DNA from: Euptelea pleiosperma
Taxonomy: Eukaryota; Streptophyta; Magnoliopsida; Ranunculales; Eupteleaceae
Reading direction: 5' to 3'
Length of the DNA stretch: 64,000 nt
NCBI GenBank assembly: GCA_035048495.1
Contig: CM068545.1
Location: forward strand, 45,006,450-45,070,449
Both the position numbers and the translations under genes were made by a program. This document shows positions 22,900-34,366 of the stretch, piece after piece (the stretch's first letter is position 1; each line of letters opens with the position of its first letter). Under the pieces are notes generated by a model that was given only the letters and a program-made list of their open reading frames with translations, made no database searches and was not told the origin of the DNA.

Positions 22900-23189
22900 C
22901 AAATGATGGCGTTCAGTAACTGCCATGCTTTTATACAAGTTTGCATTATCTGGAAAGGTAATGTATCAAAAGATGGCGTTCAAATTTAACTTTATGGCGT
23001 TCATAAATGTTATAAATTGATGGCGTTTAACGAACGTCATCAATTAATGGCATTCATTAAACGCCACTGTTTAACTGTAAAAAGCATGGCATAGCCTTTT
23101 ACAGCGTTTTTTATGGCGTTTGATGAATGCCATGAAATGTATTTTATGGCATTTCTTGAACGCCATAAAAGGTCTATTTTGTTGTAGTA
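22900..23189. mobile_element. Right end of a CACTA-like transposon with ATGGCGTT subterminal repeats
   Basis: About ten copies, in both orientations, of ATGGCGTT(C/T)A and its complement TGAACGCCAT occur between 22902 and 23170. The block ends CTATTTTGTTGTAGTA at 23189. Read inward from that end it is TACTACAACAAAATAG, close to the CACTACAA(C)AAAA termini of plant En/Spm elements. Subterminal repeats of this kind bind the transposase in that superfamily. Only this one end is visible. The left terminus and any transposase are not in the window. Confidence 0.65.
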
Positions 23190-26100
23190 GCTGGTAGTGC
23201 ATAGGCCTGCCCGCGACAACGAGATTTCTTCGTGATTTTTCCTATTCAAATAAAGACTGAAGCACGAACCTAATCTTTCTTTATTGACTGGATAGGGATG
23301 CGCATTCAAATCATTGATCTACTGATTGAGTACGAACGAGGACGCTATTGATGTTTTCACCAAATTTCCACGTGGACATTCCTCCGCTCTTGTTGCTCCA
23401 CCAATAAGCTCCCGTAGTAGTAGTAGCCCCTGTGTTAGCATCTTAGGAAGCCGTGATATGATAAGCATAAGCATCTCCGTCCATGTGAGGCCAGCGATAT
23501 GGATGAAATGTATCCCCGTCCGTGGTAGGAATCGAGCCAAGCGCTACTTTCAGTCTCTACTAACTGAATCCCCGGCTGTTAGTCATCGCTCTGTGAAGGA
23601 GTGGGCGAATAAGCATCCGGCAAAGGCACAGCTAGCGCACGGGAGGTGACACCAACCACACTCCTGGCTAGGCGCACTCTCGTCGATCCACCACAAAGGT
23701 TAACAACATATTCGACCGAGTTTTGAACCAAAGGTAGGAAAGGGGGTCCACCAGCAGATTATCCATGTGCCGAGATGAGGTCCGGTTCGAGCATATCCAG
23801 TTTCATATCCATATTTCGCAGATCTAGATTCTTCGATTGCATACCTATCAGCAGTAGCAGATCCTGTTCCCACTCGAGAGCTTGTAGTTGCGGATCCTCC
23901 AGATCTCTAAGACGGAATTGATCCCACGGACGCAGAGCGTCAGAGCCGATTCACTAAGTTGATTGCCTAGTTAAAGAACCACCCCATCAGTTGAAACTCT
24001 TTATCCAGTCGATGAAGATCCCGAAGCGGGGTCCCTAGTTCACAAGCCTGTTCCATAGCTAGCCCGGGTTGAACCATACTCCGTGGAAGCACACGTTTGG
24101 GGACAGACAAATCGATCAGGTCGAATAATCCTTTCCAGTTCCTGCTGTTGAGGTCGATCCCACGAAGACGCGAGCAAGATGAGCAAGAGACACAAAGGCG
24201 AAGGTGAAGGTACCAACAGAATCATAGGTTGGTGCAGAGGCAGCATTCCCGCCCGCTACCGGTCCTAAATCTAAATTCATACCCATTTTACCCTGCATCA
24301 GTGACAGTTGGAGCTTTGATTGCCCAGTTTACTTTTAACCGCCACCGATAAAACCACCCATTGTGGAGTAAGCAACTACCTAAAATCCATCGGGTTGCGA
24401 AGAAGCTATTAGTCACAGATTCCATCTAGACGAGCTAATTTCATTGGTTCATGATTTTCAAACACCACTAGCACCAGTTTTGGAAATGGAACCAGAGGCG
24501 ACCGAGAAGCTACCATTTCACCAATTGATCTCGCGGCTAAAGCATGGGCAGGAGGAGTAAAGGCTTGTGCTGTGCCGTTTCAGTCCCACTTCCAGGTGCG
24601 AATCCAAATGCATGGACAGGAGCAACCAAGGTGGGAAAGCCAGTGGTTGTCCTATAATCAGTGTACGAAAGGGCCCGTACCATATAAAGTGAACTGTTAA
24701 CCAGCACCGCAGTTTCTCCATATTCGGTGAACACACTAATCCTCCACTTGTTCCCTTTAGGGGAATTCACCAGCGTGGTAAGAGCTAGCTGGAGTTCGAG
24801 ATCTAGTTTATTACCTGCAGGAGCAGAGGCAAACTAATCCTCCGCAGCCTAAAAATACCAAACCTCTCGGTATATCTTCCTATTCGAGAACCATATCTCA
24901 TTGCAGAGCCCCTTCCATTTCAATAGCCAGCATTAGCTAATGTTCCCACATCCCTTGCACCTCTTTCAGAGCCTCTTTGAAAGCCATCAATCACCCTGCC
25001 TCACGTTCCCTCCATCTGAGCCCGCGGCATCCCGGCCGGCACATCTTGAGATCGAGTTTCAATTTCTTTTCTAGTGGGGATCAGGACCCGGCGTAAAATC
25101 CACTAGAAGCATAAGTGGGTTTGTTGATGACTCAAAACCACTGTAGACCCACCCACGGATCCTTCTATCGGAGAGCTATATCTATTGGATCCAAACCCAG
25201 CAAATGGAGGCTTGAAAGCAAGATTGGTGTGTAGGAGCGCACTGGAGTTTTCTACGTTGGTCTCTCATTCCCCTATTCTTTTGGAGCTCGAACCAGCTTA
25301 TCTTCTCCCCAGACAGTCCCTCTTTTCCCAATCGTACCCGAGCAGCCCACTCCCAGCCAACCTTCACTCACTCAGTCGTAAGGCTGCATCTGAACTACAG
25401 TGGCTTCAATCCGAGTCCGGGTCCCGGGCTGGCTGCATTGGAGAGGGGTAGAAGCAATGGATCGATTGTATTGATTCCATTTCTTCTCGTCCATCGATCA
25501 ATCTCCATCGAATTGGGGATCATATCTCCTAGTCTTGATCTACCCGGTCCCCTCAGAATGAGATAGAGATGGAAGCGGGAGCGGAGAGCCCCAGCTGGAA
25601 GGTATTTGGTGCTCGAACCAGGCTGCTTCCTCTCCCTCTCCTTTCAGTCGAGAGCTAAAGCCCATGCAGTCTTGAATCTGTATCCGAAGGGGCCCGAAGG
25701 GAATGGGGTTTTTCGACAACCAACTAAACTCCTTGTCCGGTTCGGATAGTCTGCCTGATGACCTCCATCAGTTTTTGATACGTACATGGATGGAATGGAT
25801 GCATTTCCTACCTCTGATTGGTCTTTCTCAAGCACCCAACTCCTAATATCAATATATCAGGGCTAGGGATGCAATACGGGGAATGGAACCTGTTAGTACC
25901 GGGCAAGGGGAATTCATGCTATTTCCATTTCTTCACATCCCACCCAACCCAGCTATGTTGTCTCGTAGATAGCAAGGTAAGTAGATTGTTGCTCGTTACA
26001 AGGCAAGGAAATTCCTCCTTCGACCAACCAATACGGGCGAGGGGAGACAAGATCCTGGCACGTTCCAGGGTGACCTCCGCCAAAGAATGTCCCAACGTCA

Positions 26101-27366
26101 GATACTGAATGAGCGGCAAGAGACACGTTTAGAAGCTTCGTATGACGAACGACCGACCCGTCGGCGAGAACTAGTCTTATCATTAAAGGCAGGAGGGGGC
26201 TGTGTGTGGTTGCCGGTAGCTGGGCGCTGAGATGGAAGGGAGGGAGCACCGAAAGGGAAGGAATATTCCCTTATGGAGAAGGAGTAAGACCTAGGGCTCT
26301 TTCCTTAGGTCCAAGCTCTATTCCTTCTCCTCCCAGATCATTTCTTTCTAAGTTGATCAGGTTAACCATTCGAGAATGACCCGCGAAGACAGGCGTTGTT
26401 CTTTTTCAAACTCTCCATGAGCCTCTTAGCGACCTCTCGGACACACGGGATGATGATTTGGTCCCACCGCTGGGTGGGCTACCCACAGGCAGGGTCTTTT
26501 GCCCCAGTCCGCCGAGATAAGCACTAAAGGCTGCTGGTACGCGGCCATATGTATTCGCTGAATTTCAAGCTAAAGCAGTCCAATGCTTCGCGATCTGAGA
26601 TACCAATTAGGCAAGGCAAGCGATAGAAGATGGAACAAAACTGAGGGACCCGAAGGGCAAAACCACTTCCGCTCGGTGGAAGTAATGGATGACTACATCT
26701 CATCCCGGTCCTTCATTATCGAACTGTTCTAGCAAACCTCCCGAGCTGACCGACGCATGATCAGAGTGTACCTCAGCTTACGCAGAATCTCTCATTCATG
26801 CTCGGGTTCCACTCTGTTGTTAGCCTCGGCCCTCTCTCGTTCCCACTGGCTCACCCGCCTTGCTCTTCCCGGGCCGATCCTTCGTTACGCACCGCTACTA
26901 AGCTAGCCCAGCGAAAGCGGTTCCGCTCACGCTGAATATGGTATGGGGGCAGGTTTTAGGCCATTCGACATGTGCTCTGGCATAAGCACATCCGTGAACT
27001 CACCCAAACATCACGGGGAGCGAGATGCGTGCAACGAGATTGGAGCTGAAGGCGAATTGCAGAGTCTAATGGATGAATTACGCTCAATATGGAAATATAC
27101 TGATTTTGTCAAGCGCCCCGACCTTACGCGGAACGGAACCTCGAACTGATTCGTGAGCCAAGCGAGCAACCCGCGCCTGAGCCACACGCATCTTGCGATC
27201 AAACCACTGCGTGCGGGGTCAATGACTAGATAGCCACGGTAAGATGGAAGGCCCTGACGGAACGGAATTGAACCTAATTGGAATGAATACGCGATGCTGG
27301 GAGCTGGTTCTAAGTTCCATCACTCAGGAGACAGTGACAGCGGCTTTGGTAAGCCCACCTTACCCA
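23190..27366. other. 4.2-kb block resembling plant mitochondrial DNA (possible NUMT)
   Basis: Composition changes sharply at about 23190: GC is nearer 50%, low-complexity A/T runs stop, and the text is rich in short mixed words such as GAAGCGGGAGCGGAG, CCCGAAGGG and CTTTCGAG. This resembles non-coding mitochondrial DNA of flowering plants. No open frame longer than about 107 codons and no recognisable mitochondrial gene, tRNA or rRNA was seen, so the call is an impression of style. Alternatives: a decayed retroelement, or GC-rich low-copy nuclear DNA. Its right border is the sharp start of the tandem array. Confidence 0.4.
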
Positions 27367-29467
27367 GGGGCTAGAAGCTTGAAATCCACCATTCATTGGC
27401 TTCCTCAAATGACTAAAGAATCACCCAATCAGAAGTTTGAAACATCTGATCTACCACATTCACTATCACTATTGGAATCCAATTGCAATGGTTTCTCTTG
27501 AAACTGGTATTGTTTGTGCCCACTTGCAACATGGTTTGTCAACATTGCAGATCATGCAAAAGTGCTTGACAAAGTGCATGCTACCCCTGAATGTTTGGCT
27601 CATGAGTTGTCAACATTCCTAGGTATTGTCATACCCAGAATTTGGCAGTTGAGCTGAAACTTGCAACATGGAGAGGGACTAAGGTAAGGTTGGCCAACAG
27701 GGGGACCTCTTTGGTTCCATTTCCTCATCCGCCACATGATCCAAACATCCATACAGTCAGTGGTCTTTAAGAGTGTGCCACATGGATCATACCGTGGTCC
27801 GTGATGTGAGCCACATGTTACACTAATTGGTAATGGTGGAGGTACGTTCCTCCCTTCTCTTTTCTCCTTCCCTTCTGTTTTCTTTTCTTCTTTTCCTTCT
27901 TTTCTTCTCCTTTTTTTTTCTTTGATCTTCTTTTTTGGAGAGGACCAATGTAGAAAGCGGCTGGGATTGGAGATGGTAGGCGGATGAAGAGGAGTTGGGA
28001 GGATGAGGGCAGCGCCTGCAAGTCGGGAGAGTTGCTGGCCAAACCGGCAACTGCCAGAGTTGCAGGTCTATCTAACGGTTCCGGTGGCTGGCGCACAAGG
28101 GGGAGCAAGTTGCTCCTTTGGTGGTTGAGGAGGTGAAGGCACGGGGCAGTTTCAGACCTGCAACTCGAAGTTGCAGGTCCTGGAGGGAGGCTGGGCGGTG
28201 ATCAGGTAGGGGCGATCCTATCCTCTTCCTTCTTCTTCTATCTTCCTTTTTCTTTTTCTTTTTTCTTTGTTTTTCTTTTCTGTATTTTTTTTCAGAAAGA
28301 GAAGGCGAAGAAATGAGATCAATGGAGATTGTGGAGGGACACTACCCCAAAATTGACTATTTGGAACGGTTTTGGACCGTTGTGAAACTAATTTGAAACG
28401 GCTTAAAACCGTTGCAAAAAGCGGCGTTTCAAATTAAATTGCAACGGCTCAAACCCGTTTCATTCTGAATTCCACACGGGAATAAACATTTTTGCAACGG
28501 TTTTGAACCGTTTCAAGTCTTGAAACGGTTCAAAACCGTTGCAAAATATAAAATAGAAACGGTTCTTGAAACGGCTCAAAACCGTTGCAAAATATAAAAT
28601 AGAAACGGTTTTAAACTGTTGCGGTAGTTTACATTGCAACGGTTTTGAACCGTTTCTATTAGCAACGGTTTTGAACCGTTTTAAACCATGTTTCGTCACA
28701 GTTATAAATCATTTAAAATTAAGAAATGGTGCAAAACCATTGCAAATGATTGTAATGCAACGGTTCTAAACCGTTTCTGACTTATGGTTTGTCTGAATTA
28801 TTTAAAACTAAGCAACGGTTCTAAACCTTTGCAAAATATAATTCTGCAATGTTTTGAAAATTTGTGAAACGGTTTTGATCCGTTTCAAATGTGAAATTTG
28901 AAGCAGTTGATATTATTGAAACGGTTTTGAACCGTTGCAAACGGTAAGAAAATGCAAAAAAAATTATGCCTTATAGATGGCAATGTTGATGGTTGACCTG
29001 GTATAATTAACAATAGTTAAGTAATAGTCTTTTCCGGACAGAGAAGGTATTTAAGGCAAAAGTGAAATAGGAAATTTGAACTTGGAAGATCATCCCAGCT
29101 ATAAAAAAAGCCACAAATAATTAGGCTTCAACAAAATTTGGACAGATCTCAAACTAAGATATCTAAACATGTAATAACAAGTATATAACTTATAAGAAAA
29201 AGGTAACAAGTATATAACTTGTCTGAGGGAACCATTTATGAGGACTAGAACATTACAAAGCCCTAGAGGCTTTTGAAAGATTTAAATATACTAGTGGGTG
29301 GCTCGTGCCCACGGCACTCCCCGACAAAGAGTCCAAAACATGCAAACAAATGAACCCACAATGTGAACAACTGAACCCACCATTCAATAGGCAAATTCGT
29401 AATCTGTGTAAATTGGAGGGTGATCACCGAACAAATACATATCATTCACTACCTAGGTGCACATGTA
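27367..29467 (+). repeat. Array unit 1
   Basis: Starts abruptly at GGGGCTAGAAGC: the preceding CCTAGGTGCACATGTA of other units is replaced by GCCCACCTTACCCA of the left flank. Terminus at 28340 reads CACTACCCCAAAATTG (A to C change). Palindrome CTGCAACTCGAAGTTGCAG lies at 28158-28176. Confidence 0.9.
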
Positions 29468-31618
29468 GGGGCTAGAAGCTTGAAATCCACCATTCATTGG
29501 CTTCCTCAAATGACTAAAGAATCACCCAATCAGAAGTTTGAAACATCTGATCTACCACATTCACTATCACTATTGGAATCCAATTGCAATGGTTTCTCTT
29601 GAAACTGGTATTGTTTGTGCCCACATGCAACATGGTTTGTCAACATTGTAGATCATGCAAAGTGCCTGACAAAGTGCATGCTACCCCTGAATGTTTGGCT
29701 CATGAGTTGTCAACATTCCTAGGTATTGTCATACCCAGCATTTGGCAGTTGAGCTGAAACTTGCAACATGGAGAGGGACTAAGGTAACGTGGGCCGACAG
29801 GTGGACCTCTTTGGTTCCATTTCCTCATCTGCCACATGTTCCAAACATCCATACAGTCAGTGGTCTTTAAGAGTGTGCCACGTGGATCATACCGTGGTCC
29901 GTGATGTGAGCCACATGTCACAATAATTGGTAATGGTGGAGGTACGTTCCTCCATTCTCTTTTCTCCTTCCCTTCTGTTTTCTTTTCTTATTTTTCTTCT
30001 TTTCTTCTCTCTTTTTTTTTTCTTTGATCTTCTTTTTTGGAGAGGACCAGTGTAGAAAGCGGCTGGGATTGGAGATGGTAGGCGGATGAAGAGGAGTTGG
30101 GAGGATGAGGGCAGCGCCTGCAAGTCGGGAGAGTTGCTGGCCAAATCGGCAACTGCCAGAGTTGCAGGTCTAGCTAACGGTTTCGGTGGCTGGCGCACAA
30201 GGGGGAGCAAGTTGCTCCTTTGGTGGTTGAGGAGGTGATGGCACGGGGCAGTTTCAGACCTGCAACTCGAAGTTGCAGGTCGTGGAGGGAGGCTGGGCGG
30301 TGATCAGGTAGGGGCGATCCTATCCTCTTCCTTCTTCTTCTTCTATCTTCCATTTTCTTTTTCTTTTTTCTTTGTTTTTCTTTTCTGTATTTTTTTTTTT
30401 TTTGATAAAGGGAAGACGAAGAAACGAGATCAATGGAGATTGTGGAGGGACACTACACCAAAATTGCCTATTTGCAACGGTTTTGGACCGTTGTGAAACT
30501 AATTTGAAATGGCTTAATACCGTTGCAAAAAGTGCGTTTCAAATTAAATTGCAACGGCTCAAACCCGTTTCATTCTGAATTCCACATGGGAATAAACATT
30601 TTTTCAACGGTTTTGAACCGTTTCAAGTCTTGAAACGGTTCAAAATCGTTGCAAAATATAAAATAGAAACGGTTCTTGAAACGGTTCAAAACTGTTGCAA
30701 AATATAAGATAGAAACGGTTTTAAACTGTTGTGGTAGTTTACATTGCAACGGTTTTGAATCGTTTCTATTAGCAACGGCTTAAAACCGTCTCAAAATGTA
30801 ATTATGCAACGGTTTTGAACCGTTTTAAACCATGTTTCGTCACAGTTATAAATCATTTAAAATTAAGAAACTGTGCAAAACCATTGCAAATGATTGTAAT
30901 GCAACGGTTGTAAACCGTTTCTAACTTATGGTTTGTCACAATTATGAATTATTTAAAACTGAGCAACGGTTCTAAACCGTTGCAAAATATAATTCTGCAA
31001 TGTTTTGAAAATTCGTGAAACGGTTTTGATCCGTTTCAAATGTGAAATTTGAAGCGGTTGATATTGTTGAAACGGTTTTGAACCGTTGCAAACGGTAAGA
31101 AAATGCAAAAAAAAATTATGCCTTATAGATGGCAATGTTGATGGTTGACCTGGTATAATTAACAATAGTTAAGTAATAGTCTTTTCCGTACAGAGAAGGT
31201 ATTTAAGGCAAAAGTGAAATAGGAAATTGGGACTTGGAAGATCATCCAAGCTATAAAAAAGCCACAAATAATTAGGCTTCAACAAAATTTGGACAAATCT
31301 CAAACTAAGATATCTAAACATGTAATAACAAGTATATAACTTATAAGAAAAAGGTAACAAGTATATAACTTGTCTGAGGGAACCATTTATGAGGATAAGA
31401 ACATTACAAAGCCCAAGAGGCTTTTGAAAGATTTAAATATACTAGTGGGTGGCTCGTGCCCACGGCACTCCCCGACAAAGAGTCCAAAACATGCAAACAA
31501 ATGAATCCACAATGTGAACAACTGAACCCACCATTCAATAGGCAAATTCGTCATCTGTGTAAATTGGAGGGTGATCACCGAACAAATACAGATCATTCAC
31601 TACCTAGGTGCACATGTA
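29468..31618 (+). repeat. Array unit 2
   Basis: Full-length unit (2151 bp). Terminus CACTACACCAAAATTG at 30451. Its dyad block keeps the CTTAAAACCGTCTCAAAATG segment (about 30779) that unit 1 lacks. Confidence 0.9.
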
Positions 31619-33757
31619 GGGGCTAGAAGCTTGAAATCCACCATTCATTGGCTTCCTCAAATGACTAAATAATCACCCAATCAGAAGTTTGAAACGTCTG
31701 ATCTACCACATTCACTATCACTATTGGAATCCAATTGCAATGGTTTCTCTTGAAACTGGTATTGTTTGTGCCCACTTGCAACATGGTTTGTCAATATTGC
31801 AGATCATGCAAAGTGCTTGACAAAGTGCATGCTACCCCTGAATGTTTGGCTCATGAGTTGTCAACATTCCTAGGTATTGTCATACCCAGAATTTGGCATT
31901 TGTGCTGAAACTTGCAACATGGAGAGGGACTAAGGTAAGGTGGGCCAACAGGTGGACCTCTTTGGTTCCATTTCCTCATCTGCCACATGATCCAAACATC
32001 CATACAGTCAGTGGTCTTTAAGAGTGTGCCACGTGGATCATACCGTGGTCCGTGATGTGAGCCACATGCCACACTAATTGGTAATGGTGGAGGTATGTTC
32101 CTCCCTTTTCTTTTCTCCTCCCTTCTGTTTTCTTTTCTTCTTTATCTTCTTTTCTTCTCTCTTTTTTTTTTCTTTGATATTCTTTTTTGGAGAGGACTAG
32201 TGTAGAAAGTGGCTGGGATTGGAGATGGTAGGCAGATGAAGAGGAGTTGGGAAGATGAGGGCAGCGCCTGCAAGTCTGGAGAGTTGCTGGCCAATCCGGC
32301 AACTGCCAGAGTTGCAGGTCTAGCTAACGGGTCCGGTGGCTGGCGCACATGGGGGAGCAAGTTGTTCCTTTGGTGGTTGAGGAGGTGAAGGCACGGGGCA
32401 GTTTCAGACCTGCAACTCGAAGTTGCAGGTTGTGGAGGGAGGCTGGGCGGTGATCAGGTAGGAGGCGATCCTATCCTGTTCCTTCTTCTTCTTCTATCTT
32501 CCTTTTTCTTTTTCTTTTTTCTTTGTTTTTCTTTTCTGTATTTTTTTTTGATAAAGAGAAGACGAAGAAACGAGATCAATGGAGATTGTCGAGGGACACT
32601 ACACCAAAATTGCCTATTTGCAAAGGTTTCGGACCGTTGTGAAACTAATTTGAAACGGCTTAAAACATTTGCAAAAAGTGGCATTTCAAATTAAATTGCA
32701 ACGGCTGAAACCTGTTTCATTCTGAATTCCACATGGGAATAAAAATTTTTGCAACGGTTTTGAACCATTTCAAACGGTTCAAAACCGTTGCAAAATATAA
32801 AATAGAAACGGTTCTTGAAATGGTTCAAAACTGTTGCAAAATATAAAATAGAAACGGTTTTAAACTGTTGCGGTAGTTTACATTGCAACGGTTTTGAACC
32901 GTTTTTATTAGCAACGGCTCAAAACCGTCGCAAAATATAATTATGCAACGGTTTTGAACCGTTTTAAACCATGTTTCGTCACAGTTATAAATCATTTAAA
33001 ATTAAGAAACGGTGCAAAACCATTGCAAATGATTGTAATGCAACGGTTGTAAACCGTTTCTGACTTATGGTTTGTCATAATTATGAATTATTTAAAACTA
33101 AGCAATGGTTCTAAACCGTTGCAAAATATAATTCTGCAATGTTTTGAAATTTTGTGAAACGGTTTTGATCTATTTCAAATGTGAAATTTGAAGCGGTTGA
33201 TATTGTTGAAACGGTTTTGAACCGTTGCAAACGGTAAGAAAATGCAAAAAAAAATTATGCCTTATAGATGGCAATGTTGATGGTTGACCTGGTATAATTA
33301 ACAATAGTTAAGTAATAGTCTTTTCCGGACAGAGAAGGTATTTAAGGCAAAAGTGAAATAGGAAATTGGAACTTGGAAGATCATCCAAGCTATAAAAAAG
33401 CCACAAATAATTAGGCTTCAACAAAATTTGGACAGATCTCAAACTAAGATATCTAAACATGTAATAACAAGTATATAACTTATAAGAAAAAGGTAACAAG
33501 TATATAACTTGTCTGAGGGAACCATTTATGAGGACTAGAACATTACAAAGCCCAAGAGGCTTTTGAAAGATTTAAATATACTAGTGGGTGGCTCGTGCCC
33601 ACGGCACTCCTCGACAAAGAGTCCAAAACATGCAAACAAATGAACCCACAATTTGAACAACTGAACCCACCATTCAATAGGCAAATTCGTAATCTATGTA
33701 AATTGGAGGGTGATCACCGAACAAATACATATCATTCACTACCTAGGTGCACATGTA
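31619..33757 (+). repeat. Array unit 3
   Basis: Full-length unit (2139 bp). Terminus at 32597. The dyad block has lost part of the TTTCAAGTCTTGAAACGG centre (about 32767-32776). Confidence 0.9.
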
Positions 33758-34366
33758 GGGGCTAGAAGCTTGAAATCCACCATTCATTGGCTTCCTCAAA
33801 TGACTAAAGAATCACCCAATCAGAAGTTTGAAACATCTGATCTACCACATTCACTATCACTATTGGAATCCAATTGCAATGGTTTATCTTGAAACTGGTA
33901 TTGTTTGTGCCCACTTGCAACATGGTTTGTCAACATTGCAGATCATGCAAAGTGCTTGACAAAGTGCATGCTACCCCTGAATGTTTGGCTCATGAGTTGT
34001 CAACATTCCTAGGTATTGTCATACCCAGAATTTGGCAGTTGAGCTGAAACTTGCAACATGGAGAGGGACTAAGGTAAGGTGGGCCAACAGGTGGACCTCT
34101 TTGGTTCCATTTCCTTATCTGCCACATGATCCAAACATCCATACAGTCAGTGGTCTTTAAGGGTGTGCCACGTGGATCATAACGTGGTCCGTGATGTGAG
34201 CCACGTGTCACACTAATTGGTAATGGTGGTGGTACGTTCCTCCCTTCTCTTTTGTCCTTCCCTTCTGTTTTCTTTTCTTCTTTTTCTTCTTTTCTTATCT
34301 CTTTTTTTTTCTTTGATCTTCTTTTTTGGAGAGGACCAATCGAGAAAGCGACTGGGATTGGAGATG

